Source: G963665925 sp050596425 (GTDB lineage Bacteria; Bacillota; Clostridia; Peptostreptococcales; Acidaminobacteraceae). From it: 64,000 nucleotides of DNA. The position numbers and the translations under genes are program-made. Positions 41,639 to 50,786 of this stretch are shown piece after piece. The notes under the pieces are model-generated. The model made no database searches. It was not told where the DNA came from and saw only the letters and a program-made list of their open reading frames with translations. The stretch lies in assembly GCF_050596425.1 (NCBI RefSeq), contig NZ_CP192292.1, positions 4,846,367 to 4,910,366 on the forward strand. Reading direction: 5' to 3'. Within the stretch, counting starts at the first letter, position 1; each line of letters starts with the position of its first letter.

Positions 41639-44244
41639 ATAGAAACCACCTTATCAACTTGAACACTGTAATGATGTTCTATCAGTTCTGGGTTTTTCTG
41701 AGAGACTTCTTCAAGCACCCTTACAACCTCAGGACAATGGTCTTTGCCCGAGCCCTGTCGTATAACAAACATAGCCTGCTGTAAACTTAGCGGTCTAGGT
41801 CCATCTCTGCCCACCATCAAAGCATCCAGTTCATCAACCGCACCTATAATTCTCGCTATGAGTGGAAGGCTTTCAATCTTTTCGGTTTTTGGCACACCTG
41901 ATAAATCATATTTCTTGTGATGATAATAAATACCTTCAGTGATGGCATCTGACATACCGATGGGTTCTAGAATTTTTTTAGCATACATAGGATGATTGTC
42001 CAAAATATTTTGCTCACTTGGCGTTAACTTAGACGATTTTGAAAGCAGGGCATCCGAAATATTCATCTTACCTATATCGTGTAAAAGACCTGCAATATAA
42101 ATATCATCTATATCTTTCTTTCTAAGATATAACCTCTTACCCACTTCAACAGCTATTTCTGATACGCGTTGAGTATGGCCTTCCATATTGGGCACCTTTG
42201 CATCGTTCGCAGCGACCAGAGCCTCTATCGTCTTAAAATAATGGGTTCTTAGTTTTTCAAATATCTGCATTCTCTCAATTGCAATAGCTGCTTGATCAGC
42301 TAGGGTTTCCAGTATTTTCACCTTCTCTTCAACAACTTCGGAGTCCGTGCCGACTGACATAATACCATAAACTTTATCATTTGTTGCCATTGGAATATAT
42401 AGAACACATTCTAGTAGCCCCAAGGCCTCTTTTAAATCATTATCATCAATATAAAAGTCACTTTCGCTACAAATCATAAGTGTCTTGTTCTTCTCGAAGG
42501 CTATCCCCATATGAGATTTTTCAATTGAAGGGTTATTATCATAAACCGCACTTTCTTTTGCCCCTGAATACGCCATCAAGTTAAAGTGTCTATCTTCATA
42601 CAGCCTAATGGTACACATAGACACATTCATGATCTGTCCTGCTTTTATGGCTATGTCATTCAAAACCACCTGAAGCTCTGTGTTAGATATTAATGACTTG
42701 GTGATATCGTTCACCAGAGTTAATTCTCGATTGCGACTATAATAATTGAAATATTTCGTTCTTGATTCAGACATATCCCGAAATATTCCTTGGATTGCAA
42801 TGAGCTTTCCTGACTCATAAATACGAGATAAGCTGCCAGACATACACCGAACTTTGGACTCTATATCAAGAAATTCAAGCTCAATGCTTTGGTAGTCTCT
42901 TTCTAAAAACAAGTCTATAATTTGATCTTTGTGCTTTGAATCCTTCATAAAGTCAGTAATTCTCAATTGGTCTTGTAAATTCACTTTTTTGCCAATCAAA
43001 GTCTCAAAGGGCTTATTTCCATAAATCAGAAATCCGTTTGCATCACAAATCCAAATAATATCTGGCATGTTGTTTACAAGATCAAGGTACTTTTCTTCTT
43101 GAAACTCAAGTTCTTGTTTCAGGGTTTCTAAGTCTTTATAAGAACTAGCAAGTTCTTGATTTACACTCTCTATTTGAGTGTTATGTTCATGCACATGCAC
43201 ATTCATCTGAACAACTTCCATTTTTCTTTTCTCTGATGCCTCAAGGAGGGCTAAAAACTTCTCGTGGATTTTCTCTAAATCAATAGGTAGAACCAAGTTC
43301 TGGATATACTTTCTTCCAGATATAGATGCCTTAACTTGATAGCTCATTTTTTGTAAGGGGCGATACAGAAATCCAGACAACCCCTTTGTTAGAATGACAA
43401 GGAAAAGCAAAATCAAAATTGAGTTAACAACATACTCCTTGTTAAAATTAATTTGATTTGTAAGATACCTTTCCATATCGAGAAAAACATAGATAGAAAA
43501 GTTCATATCACCAAACTCAAACTTTTGACCGCTATAGCCATGCCCATCAATTTCTATATTGATAAGGCTTCCCGGATACCTAATTTGATCCATAACATTT
43601 GTATCTGTAAAAACCTCTGACTTATATGGGTAAACACCCTCTTCAGTTTCGACAATTATATGATAGTCGTATTCCTGTCCAGCAGCTTCTATTTCTTTGA
43701 CTATGTCAGTGAGAAGCACATCCATGCCGATTACACCCTCTAAAAAGCCTTGGTCGCTGCGGATTGCTTTTGAAAATGTCATGACATATGCATCTGTTAA
43801 GACATCCTTATATGGAGATGAAACATAAACATCATGACTTACGGCACCTTTGTACCACTCTCTTTCTCGACCATCTACTTTGGGATCAACATTGTCAGAC
43901 ACATAGTGCTTTCCAGATTCAGAAGACACATACACGTAGGTCACGTCTGGGCTTGATTTAGCCACTTCGGTCAAAAACCTAGAGATGTTTTCATCAAAGC
44001 CATATGCCCTTATATAAGATTCCATGGCTGCACTGTAATGCGAAACTGACTTTGACTTGTTATCCAGCCAGGTATCAAGCTTAAATACCTGAGCTTGTAA
44101 ATGTTCTGATGCCACTTGTGACACATGATATCTTGTGAAGGCCGTTTGATCAATCTGCATTATTCCAAATAGAATAATAGCTGGAACTGCCACACAAATA
44201 AGAATACTCACTGCTATGTGATTGGTGTAATTCCTTCTAAACAT
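41635..44244 (-). CDS. HD-GYP-type sensor protein with GVP in place of GYP
   Basis: 869 residues with the same layout as its neighbour: TM1 about 11-30, dCache sensor about 35-270 (YVYVSSESGKHYVSDN, DGREREWYKGA), TM2 about 277-300, coiled coil, PAS about 385-500, GAF about 520-665, HD domain about 680-850. GLLHDIGKMNI and YYHHKKYDLSGVP are present: the GYP motif reads GVP and the next basic segment differs. The HD metal ligands are intact, so it may still be active. The pair arose by tandem duplication. It follows the SRP RNA terminator and carries its own start. Confidence 0.9.
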   Translation of the reverse strand: MFRRNYTNHIAVSILICVAVPAIILFGIMQIDQTAFTRYHVSQVASEHLQAQVFKLDTWLDNKSKSVSHYSAAMESYIRAYGFDENISRFLTEVAKSSPDVTYVYVSSESGKHYVSDNVDPKVDGREREWYKGAVSHDVYVSSPYKDVLTDAYVMTFSKAIRSDQGFLEGVIGMDVLLTDIVKEIEAAGQEYDYHIIVETEEGVYPYKSEVFTDTNVMDQIRYPGSLINIEIDGHGYSGQKFEFGDMNFSIYVFLDMERYLTNQINFNKEYVVNSILILLFLVILTKGLSGFLYRPLQKMSYQVKASISGRKYIQNLVLPIDLEKIHEKFLALLEASEKRKMEVVQMNVHVHEHNTQIESVNQELASSYKDLETLKQELEFQEEKYLDLVNNMPDIIWICDANGFLIYGNKPFETLIGKKVNLQDQLRITDFMKDSKHKDQIIDLFLERDYQSIELEFLDIESKVRCMSGSLSRIYESGKLIAIQGIFRDMSESRTKYFNYYSRNRELTLVNDITKSLISNTELQVVLNDIAIKAGQIMNVSMCTIRLYEDRHFNLMAYSGAKESAVYDNNPSIEKSHMGIAFEKNKTLMICSESDFYIDDNDLKEALGLLECVLYIPMATNDKVYGIMSVGTDSEVVEEKVKILETLADQAAIAIERMQIFEKLRTHYFKTIEALVAANDAKVPNMEGHTQRVSEIAVEVGKRLYLRKKDIDDIYIAGLLHDIGKMNISDALLSKSSKLTPSEQNILDNHPMYAKKILEPIGMSDAITEGIYYHHKKYDLSGVPKTEKIESLPLIARIIGAVDELDALMVGRDGPRPLSLQQAMFVIRQGSGKDHCPEVVRVLEEVSQKNPELIEHHYSVQVDKVVSI

Positions 44245-44375
44245 GATCTACTCCTCAAAGACTCATATTGACGATAAACTCTCCATTTTACGAATTGATT
44301 TTATTCGTCCCCCATAATCATAAACACATACCTGAGTACAATTATATAAGAATTTCCTTCGCAAATAAATAAGAA

Positions 44376-44409
44376 CACAAAAAGGACTTTGACAAACGTC
44401 AAAGTCCTT
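44376..44409 (-). terminator. rho-independent terminator after SRP RNA
   Basis: Perfect 12-base arms AAGGACTTTGAC and GTCAAAGTCCTT around four bases, then TTTTTG on the minus strand. Confidence 0.9.
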
Positions 44410-44423
44410 ATTTAAAAAATTAA

Positions 44424-44694
44424 ATGTCGCACACTCAGCTTCGAAAACTGAACACGGCCGTTACCCAAGCAGTTAGCTCAGAGCAGGCAACCCCACGGCA
44501 CATAGAAATGATTGCTTAATGCTGCTTCCTTCCGGACCTGACATGGTTCACAAGTTTCTATTGCGCGGGACCCATTCTTCAACACCACTTACTCGAGGCA
44601 GACACCACAGTCATGAGCCCTCAGCTAAGCTTCAACCCTGCTACAGCGGATTGCAGGTTACAAGGCACCGCTACCTCCCCGTTTAGTGCGACAA
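44424..44694 (-). ncRNA. ffs: signal recognition particle RNA, large bacterial type
   Basis: About 270 nt. The conserved apical domain GTCAGGTCCGGAAGGAAGCA occurs on the minus strand near 44530, and GGTGCCTTGTAACCTGCAAT (Alu-domain 5' region) near 44665. The ends pair: TGTCGCAC near 44690 with GTGCGACA near 44428. The 5' Alu region, as in Bacillus, distinguishes it from the short 4.5S form. Exact ends are estimates. It lies in the usual tadA-ffs-dnaX order. Confidence 0.95.
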
Positions 44695-44714
44695 ACTTTA
44701 TAGACAATTTTAAA

Positions 44715-44803
44715 TGGCGGAGAGAGCGGGACTCGAACCCGCGGGCCCTTTCGGGCTTACACGCTTTCCAGGCGTGCCCCTTAGCCAACTCGGACATCTC
44801 TCC
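44715..44803 (-). tRNA. tRNA-Ser (GGA)
   Basis: 89 nt including encoded CCA. The acceptor stem GGAGAGA pairs with TCTCTCC, anticodon loop CTGGAAA (anticodon GGA), long variable arm AAGCCCGAAAGGGC typical of class II serine tRNA, T-loop GGTTCGAACCC. It begins 5 bases beyond the tadA stop. Confidence 0.97.
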
Positions 44804-44808
44804 ATAAT

Positions 44809-45258
44809 TTATTTCGATCTTAATTTCTTAAAAAAATCTTTCGTGATCTGTGAACACGGCTCTTGTAAAATACCATATTCAACATTGACAAGATGATTCA
44901 ATCTTTCATCTCTAGGAATATTGTAAAGAGAGCCAACAGCGCCTCCTTTAGGGTCCATAGAACCTATATAAAGATTTACAATTCTTGACTGATAAATGCC
45001 ACCTGCACACATTGGACATGGTTCAATGGTAACATACATATCACAGTTTACAAGTCTCCAACCCCCTAGAGTTTGAGCAGCTTGACGAATTGCAATCATT
45101 TCAGCATGGGCTGTTGGATCTTTGGTCGTCTCTCTGAGGTTATGACCACGTCCCACCACAATGCCATTTTGAACTATAACCGCACCAATCGGTACTTCCC
45201 CTAATCTGTAAGCTTTTTGCGCCTCTTCAAGGGCAAGTGCCATAAAGCGTTCAACCAT
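44809..45258 (-). CDS. tadA: tRNA-specific adenosine deaminase
   Basis: 149 residues. The zinc-binding and catalytic motifs HAEMIAIRQ (HAE) and PCPMCAGGIYQSRI (PCxxC) are intact, with VGRGHNLRE before them. It converts wobble adenosine 34 to inosine in tRNA-Arg(ACG). It sits next to tRNA-Ser and SRP RNA and could be co-transcribed with them. Confidence 0.97.
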   Translation of the reverse strand: MVERFMALALEEAQKAYRLGEVPIGAVIVQNGIVVGRGHNLRETTKDPTAHAEMIAIRQAAQTLGGWRLVNCDMYVTIEPCPMCAGGIYQSRIVNLYIGSMDPKGGAVGSLYNIPRDERLNHLVNVEYGILQEPCSQITKDFFKKLRSK

Positions 45259-45371
45259 TGATGTGACTCCAATCTTTTATCGAACAATTGTCATTATACC
45301 TTAAATCGATAATCAGGGTCAAGGGAATTATGCGCATAGTCAATAAAATCCCAGTGATGACTGGGATAAAA

Positions 45372-45448
45372 TGGCGCACCCAAGAGGATTTGAACCTCCG
45401 ACCTACCGCTTAGGAGGCGGTTGCTCTATCCAGCTGAGCTATGGGTGC
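45372..45448 (-). tRNA. tRNA-Arg (CCT)
   Basis: 77 nt with encoded CCA. Acceptor GCACCCA/TGGGTGC, D-arm AGCTCAGCTGGATAGAGC, anticodon loop CTCCTAA (CCT), T-arm GGAGGTTCAAATCCTC. On either side of it in the 45259-45613 gap I see only the terminator at 45576. Confidence 0.97.
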
Positions 45449-45575
45449 GTGATAGTAATATGTTAAAGGAACTGTAAGCGTTTGTCAATGCTCACAAATC
45501 ATGTGTTCAAGTTCACTTGACTCTATTTCCCGGGAAATATGTTCTCTTTCATATCAATTCACATAAGAAAAAGGC

Positions 45576-45607
45576 ATAAAAATCGGCTAGCTTAAACAAC
45601 TAACCGA
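45576..45607 (-). terminator. rho-independent terminator after OmpA-like gene
   Basis: TCGGTTAG/CTAGCCGA with one G-T and a 9-base loop, then TTTTTATG on the minus strand, next to the stop of the OmpA-like gene. Confidence 0.8.
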
Positions 45608-45613
45608 CCCGGA

Positions 45614-46381
45614 TTACTTTTTTAAATCTTCATCTTCAATAAGATAGTTTTCGAAATAGACGTCCGTTCTTCTGTTGAGCTTAAGTTCTTCTGCATCATC
45701 CGATTTGTTTAGAGGTTTCGAGCTTCCGTTGCTTAGCACAATAATACGATTTTCTGGAATGCCCAAGTTCATCATGTATTGTGCCACTTTATTGGCTCTT
45801 ATCTGAGAGAGTTCTTCTCCAAACTTAGTATCATTGAACTTTGGATATCCATTAATATTGCCCTCAACCTTTATCTTCTCATTGGGGAAGTCTTTTGCCG
45901 CACCAATGAATATATTGAGCACCAGTTTATACTCATCCTGCAAGTCATACTTATCCGGTTCAAAATACACTGTTGACTTGGCATTATATAGCCTTTCAAG
46001 TTCAGTATCACTATAACCACTGGCTTCTGATTCATTCCCGGCTGATCCATCTTCACCATATCGACAATTATCAGCCTGCAAGGATGTATCTATACTCTCA
46101 TTTTCGTCCACTTGAGAATCATCTAATGTCTTCAGGTCATTATTGCCCACTTCTTCTGCCTGATCCACTTGACTAGATTCTTCTTCAATATTAGATCCCA
46201 TATCCATCTGATCATCTTGTGTTATATCATCTTGCACTGCTTGGGTCTTACCCTCTGTTTCCTGTGAATTCTGATCAGGTATCAGGGATTGTATGAGTCC
46301 GAATAATGAAATTAAAATAATAATACCAGCCACTGTGAACACCACTTTCCCCCGCGGTGTAACTCGGTACTTCATCTTCAT
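45614..46381 (-). CDS. membrane-anchored OmpA-like peptidoglycan-binding protein
   Basis: 255 residues. Basic start MKMKYRVTPRGK, one TM segment (about 13-34), an acidic Gln/Asp/Glu-rich linker to about residue 125, then an OmpA C-terminal domain: STVYFEPDKYDLQDEYK, IKVEGNINGY, LSQIRANKVAQYMMNLGI and LNRRTDVYF. The Asp/Arg pair that holds diaminopimelate in OmpA is recognisable (NRR). In a monoderm organism this would tether a membrane complex to the wall. Last gene of a four-gene block. Confidence 0.85.
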   Translation of the reverse strand: MKMKYRVTPRGKVVFTVAGIIILISLFGLIQSLIPDQNSQETEGKTQAVQDDITQDDQMDMGSNIEEESSQVDQAEEVGNNDLKTLDDSQVDENESIDTSLQADNCRYGEDGSAGNESEASGYSDTELERLYNAKSTVYFEPDKYDLQDEYKLVLNIFIGAAKDFPNEKIKVEGNINGYPKFNDTKFGEELSQIRANKVAQYMMNLGIPENRIIVLSNGSSKPLNKSDDAEELKLNRRTDVYFENYLIEDEDLKK

Positions 46382-46403
46382 TATCTCACATCCCTAATTG
46401 TCA

Positions 46404-47201
46404 CTATTTTTTTGGTTTAATAAAATCAACAATACCAATAATTTTTTGAATCTCATATTCAATAACTGATGTTTGGTCCTCTTGGAACTGTTGACGCGCT
46501 TCAGTTACTTTCTTGAGTTCCTTGATTCTATTTTCGAGTTCTTCTATGGAAGCTTCATTCTTTTTCACAACATCATCTGTTGTTTGGACTGTCTCTTCCA
46601 AAACATTATTCAGTGCATCTATTCTTTTATAGGCATCGCTCAGAAGATTTTCTAAATTAATACTTGATACATCCATTATATTCATAACAGAAGCACGTTT
46701 TACATCGATCGGTAAATTTTCAGGCAGTGTTTTTTGGAAAACATCCACCATAAAAATAGTCTTTTTCTTGTCAGCTTCCATTCGACTTGTTCTGTATATG
46801 TCATCAATAGTCATCATTTTATTTTTCTCATATGAGCCTATAAGGACATCCAGCTTTTCTTCAATTTCAGCTGACTGGTTCTGTTTAATAGTTTCAGCTT
46901 TTACCACAGGTTCTTCTGATGCTTTTTTAATAGACTCTCCAGCAGCTTGTGATTTTGGTTTTATATCTTCTTTTTTTGCTGCCAACAGATCCACGCCAAA
47001 CGGAAGAGGGTCCTCTTCCTTCTTTGTGTCTTGATCTGCCTTTGGCTCACCAGGCTTTGTCTCTGCTGGGATCGCATCCTTTTGGTCTAAAGTTTCCTTT
47101 GTTTCTTCTTTGGTCGCTTCTGTCACAGGTGTTTCTTGTCCTTCTCCCTCAATAGGCTCAATCAGCCCCAGTTTCTCAAAAATAGTCTTTTTTGCTACCA
47201 C
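46404..47201 (-). CDS. unknown coiled-coil protein with acidic low-complexity half
   Basis: 265 residues. The start MVAKKTIFEKLGLIE is followed by about 85 residues rich in Glu, Lys, Pro and Thr, then about 150 residues of predicted helix and coiled coil (LENLLSDAYKRIDALNNVLEE to IEYEIQKIIG). No TM, no enzyme motif. It lies 22 bases before the OmpA-like gene and 47 after the HTH gene. Coiled-coil scaffold by appearance; function unknown. Confidence 0.75.
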   Translation of the reverse strand: MVAKKTIFEKLGLIEPIEGEGQETPVTEATKEETKETLDQKDAIPAETKPGEPKADQDTKKEEDPLPFGVDLLAAKKEDIKPKSQAAGESIKKASEEPVVKAETIKQNQSAEIEEKLDVLIGSYEKNKMMTIDDIYRTSRMEADKKKTIFMVDVFQKTLPENLPIDVKRASVMNIMDVSSINLENLLSDAYKRIDALNNVLEETVQTTDDVVKKNEASIEELENRIKELKKVTEARQQFQEDQTSVIEYEIQKIIGIVDFIKPKK

Positions 47202-47248
47202 GATTTATTCCCTCCTAAGTCAAACGAATATCCGACAGTCAATGGATA

Positions 47249-47710
47249 TTAGCCCTCAAACAATGACATCTTATCCTCTATCCTTTTGATCTGCTCTTTG
47301 TTATAAGCCACCAAGTCTTTGAAGTTCTTTATAGTTTGATGTTTTGATTCAATCTGAGATTTTTTCAAATTTGTCTGCGCTTTGAGCGTAGAAACCAACA
47401 GCTGAAGATCTTCCATATGTTCACGCTGTACATCAATCATTTTTTCGTTGATAAATTTGAGATGTGATTCATAATCATTTACTGCATCTTCTAGGGATCT
47501 TATTTTCTCATCCTTATCGGAGTCATCTGCAATAACCTGATTGGCCACAAGTGATTCACGTATGATCTTCACGCCTTCTTCATCAATAAATGTAATGTTT
47601 CTCTTTTTATGCAAATAGGGTTTCAGATCCTTTTTAAACAAACTTATTTTTTTATATATTGTAACCTTACTTACGCCAAGCATATTGGCAACTTCTATCA
47701 CTCGATACAA
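47249..47710 (-). CDS. HTH plus coiled-coil protein, paralog 2
   Basis: 153 residues from a TTG at 47710 (AGGAG eight bases upstream; the ATG at 47716 would be only two bases away). The N-terminal MerR-like helix-turn-helix reads YRVIEVANMLGVSKVTIYKK, followed by a second short segment NITFIDEEGVKIIRESL, then a long coiled coil (about 70-150). The same layout and segments appear in the next gene upstream. Could be a DNA-binding structural protein, for example linking DNA to the membrane. Unknown. Confidence 0.75.
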   Translation of the reverse strand: MYRVIEVANMLGVSKVTIYKKISLFKKDLKPYLHKKRNITFIDEEGVKIIRESLVANQVIADDSDKDEKIRSLEDAVNDYESHLKFINEKMIDVQREHMEDLQLLVSTLKAQTNLKKSQIESKHQTIKNFKDLVAYNKEQIKRIEDKMSLFEG

Positions 47711-47748
47711 TGGCATCACTCCTGTTAACTCGTTTACACATACTGATT

Positions 47749-48303
47749 TTACTTTCTTATAAACCCAAACATACCTGTCGATTCTTCCTTGGGTTTGCTT
47801 TCGCTGTTGATGGTTCTATGTAGTAAAATGGATTCCATCTGACTTTCTAACTGTGTTAAACGAGCAAGATCTTCTTTGAATCGTATTTGATAGTTCTCTA
47901 TCACTTCATCCATCTTCTTCAGTTCTGTGTCGTAATGAATAAGGTCTTGACGCAGACGACTCACTTCACTTCTTAATTTTCTCTTTTCATCATCCAGTAT
48001 AGTTAGATCATCTTCAGTCAGCCAATCCTCATCTTCAGAAGAGACATCCTCCTCTTCTACACCATTTGCTTCACTATCATGACTTGTAATTTCATTTTCC
48101 ATTTCTGTCGAAGTGCCTATATTCTCCAAAGGCTGCCCCTCAATAAGGGCTTTCAATATATCAATACCTTGTTCATCGATATAGCTGACAGAATGAATTT
48201 TTTGTGTATGATCTTTCATCAGCTCTGCATGGGTGAGCAGCTTTTCAAATATAACAAATGTTTCTACATTTAATTTATGAGCTGCTTCGCTGATTTTGAA
48301 CAA
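47749..48303 (-). CDS. HTH plus coiled-coil protein, paralog 1
   Basis: 184 residues from a TTG at 48303 with GAGGTGG five bases before; this start aligns with that of the paralog. The HTH-like segment FKISEAAHKLNVETFVIFEKL and SVSYIDEQGIDILKAL match the paralog's two N-terminal segments. A Glu/Asp-rich stretch (about 75-105), a coiled coil (about 107-165) and a short tail ending MFGFIRK follow. First gene of the block; function unknown. Confidence 0.75.
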   Translation of the reverse strand: MFKISEAAHKLNVETFVIFEKLLTHAELMKDHTQKIHSVSYIDEQGIDILKALIEGQPLENIGTSTEMENEITSHDSEANGVEEEDVSSEDEDWLTEDDLTILDDEKRKLRSEVSRLRQDLIHYDTELKKMDEVIENYQIRFKEDLARLTQLESQMESILLHRTINSESKPKEESTGMFGFIRK

Positions 48304-48517
48304 AGCTACCACCTCGTATCCATTACAGTAAATTAACTGTTAATCTCTATAAACTAGTTCTACAATAGGCTTTCTATCCCTCTTTATATTTTCCCACATT
48401 TTTGTGAAATTAAAAGTGTTAATTGCTTTATTCTAAAAATTATTTACGCCTATTTGACGAATATTCTCTAAATAAAAAAGAAGTGTCCCATTTTAGGTCA
48501 CTACTTTCATGTTTTAA

Positions 48518-48551
48518 ATTAGGACATCTTATAAAAGGAGGATGTCCTATT
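48518..48551 (-). terminator. possible terminator after AcoR-like gene
   Basis: AGGACATC/GATGTCCT, perfect arms around 12 bases, with the gene's TAG stop in the first arm. Only AATTTAAAAC follows, so termination is uncertain. Confidence 0.5.
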
Positions 48552-50088
48552 CTCGTACAGCCTCAAATGATATATTGTAATGTTCTATTTTTCTATATAG
48601 AGTGCTTCGGCTAATTCCTAGGCTTAGTGATGTCTGTACCATGTTGTAATTTAAAGCCTCGAGAGTTCTCACTATAGCCTCTTTCTCTATTTCAGACAAA
48701 CTTTTGAGCTGGCTTTGTTCGTCGCCTTGTATAGAGTAGGGTTGTAGTATTTCATCAATACACGACTCGGTGAGTGTCCCATATAAGAACACTCTATCAA
48801 CGATTTTTTGGCAAATATAGTCTAGATCCCTTAAATTATATTCTAGACCCAATTGTGAAACTCTATCAAAAATATCTGTCTTTTCTATTTCATGAAGAAG
48901 ATTAGAATCTTGTATTTCACAGGTTATCATATGTCCTAAAATAGTACATATATCTTGTTTGCGTCTTGTTAACTCTGGTAAACAGATCTCTGCAAGTTTA
49001 ACTCTAGACTGTAAACCTCGTGTTAACTTACCTGTCTGTTTTGCCGATTCAAGACCTTTTGTTGTAGAAATTATAAAAGCTGTGTTTAAGTTATTCCAAC
49101 TATTTTCAGCGTTACTGTTAACCAGTTTACTATCTAAAATTCTTAAAAATCGTCGTTGATATTTGTCAGGAAGTGCATTGAAGTTTTCAAAATACACTGT
49201 CCCAATATCGTACAGTTCTAAATTTCGCCTTATTTTATCAGAATCTTCAAGCCATTCAGTTTTAAACTTCTGTAGTGGGATTTTATCGCAGTAAATGGCA
49301 TGGAAATTCATATCTTTCCCCAATCGAATTTCATGTAAATGATTTGCTGTTGATTCCTTTCCAATGCCTTTGGGACCAGATATGAAAATCAGCTTACTAT
49401 CTTTGAACTGCTGTACACGGTCCCTTGCTTTTTTTATTTCTTCACTATCACCAATTAAGCAAGCAGGCCAATATTCCATTTCGATCTCATTCACAACTTG
49501 ATTTTCATTTGCTTCTACAGACGCAATAATTGACTCTATGTTTTCAATACTTTCTGGTAGTCTTGAAATCAACTGCAAGTCTTTTTCAAAATCAGAATCC
49601 ATTTCACAGATGAGTCCTATAACCAATCCATCAGAGGTAGGAATACCGATTGAAAGAGAGTCTATAAGATAACTATGGTAGTGTTCATATCCACAAGTAA
49701 ATGATTTCTTTTTATGCTTTAGGCATAATCCAATACCAGAAGTGCCCAAGGAATCTTCGGTAAAGTTAAAATAGTATCTATTTTTAGGAGAAAGGGTCCA
49801 TACATTATGAATTTCACCGTTCATATCCATTAGTATAATAGACTTAATCTTAGACTCACTAACTTCAAGCCCAAAATCATGGAGGAAGAGAGCATCCATT
49901 ATTTTCCTATAACTTAAATCACTTTTTTCCGGTAAACTCACATTGGGTGGGGTCAATGCATCTACATTAACTAGTCGCGACCGTACCCATGAGTATACAA
50001 CTTCATCACGAAGAAGTTCCCTTTTGAGAACACCTCTTTTCAAATATAGTTCTCTGGCTTTTTCAATATTCTTCTGCCCTGTGATCAT
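48547..50088 (-). CDS. degenerate AcoR-type enhancer-binding regulator
   Basis: 513 residues. GAF-like sensor about 60-190 with the AcoR-type DSLGTSGIGLCL, an AAA+ domain about 208-440, and a Fis-type HTH at the end (LEALNYNMVQTSLSLGISRSTLYRKI). Walker A is changed but usable (SGPKGIGKES). The GAFTGA loop that contacts sigma-54 is missing entirely, and Walker B reads GTVYFENFN instead of the usual DE. It therefore probably does not activate sigma-54 promoters and may act as a DNA-binding sensor. It overlaps the deacetylase gene by four bases (ATGA). Confidence 0.88.
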   Translation of the reverse strand: MITGQKNIEKARELYLKRGVLKRELLRDEVVYSWVRSRLVNVDALTPPNVSLPEKSDLSYRKIMDALFLHDFGLEVSESKIKSIILMDMNGEIHNVWTLSPKNRYYFNFTEDSLGTSGIGLCLKHKKKSFTCGYEHYHSYLIDSLSIGIPTSDGLVIGLICEMDSDFEKDLQLISRLPESIENIESIIASVEANENQVVNEIEMEYWPACLIGDSEEIKKARDRVQQFKDSKLIFISGPKGIGKESTANHLHEIRLGKDMNFHAIYCDKIPLQKFKTEWLEDSDKIRRNLELYDIGTVYFENFNALPDKYQRRFLRILDSKLVNSNAENSWNNLNTAFIISTTKGLESAKQTGKLTRGLQSRVKLAEICLPELTRRKQDICTILGHMITCEIQDSNLLHEIEKTDIFDRVSQLGLEYNLRDLDYICQKIVDRVFLYGTLTESCIDEILQPYSIQGDEQSQLKSLSEIEKEAIVRTLEALNYNMVQTSLSLGISRSTLYRKIEHYNISFEAVRE

Positions 50089-50786
50089 TTAGAAACGGCC
50101 TCCCATTTGTCTATTGTATCAAATATTAGAGGACTATCTGTTATGAAGCCTTCTGCATATTCAACGCCACATTCAAATCCACACACCCTATTTCTTGATT
50201 CCAAGTAGGCTATAAAGCCAGAATTCAACCTCGTTTTAGAATTCTGATCTTGGAGATCAAACTGTGAGCTATATGCTTTAAGTGCTTTTATTTTGTATTC
50301 ATATGTATCTGAGACATCAATATAATAGTCAAATTGTGCACTTCCATTAATTTGATATCTATAACTTTTCTTAACTGTAAACGCATCATATTCGCTCTGA
50401 TATTTCTTTAGTTTGGAATGAAAGATTCCCTCTTTGACTAAACGTGAGCAGGCTTTATGATCAGGGTGATTGTCTTCATAATTAGGATAGAATACAATAT
50501 TCGGTTTGTGCTTTCTAATCACATCAGCTATTTTTTTTACATTTTCAATATGACCTACTATATTTCTATCAGGAAGCATTAAGTTTTCTCTATTTTGAAT
50601 CCCTAGAATTTTGGATGCATTATCAGCTTCACTTTGTCTTTTGAAAACATTTCCATTTGATGACATTTCACCTTGTGTTAAATCCACAACCACTATATTA
50701 TGGTTTTTTTCCGACATTTTTTTTATTGTGCCACCCATGCCAATTTCACAATCATCAGGATGGGCCGCAAAAACTAATATTTTCAT
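50085..50786 (-). CDS. PIG-L deacetylase, BshB1-like
   Basis: 233 residues from the ATG at 50786 (AAAGG 9 bases upstream). AAHPDDCEIGMGGTIKK holds the zinc ligands; VVDLTQGEMSSNG, RENLMLPDRNI and NYEDNHPDHKACSRLV follow the pattern of BshB1, the N-acetylglucosaminyl-malate deacetylase of bacillithiol synthesis. No bshA or bshC is in the window, so another sugar substrate is possible. Confidence 0.85.
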   Translation of the reverse strand: MKILVFAAHPDDCEIGMGGTIKKMSEKNHNIVVVDLTQGEMSSNGNVFKRQSEADNASKILGIQNRENLMLPDRNIVGHIENVKKIADVIRKHKPNIVFYPNYEDNHPDHKACSRLVKEGIFHSKLKKYQSEYDAFTVKKSYRYQINGSAQFDYYIDVSDTYEYKIKALKAYSSQFDLQDQNSKTRLNSGFIAYLESRNRVCGFECGVEYAEGFITDSPLIFDTIDKWEAVSK

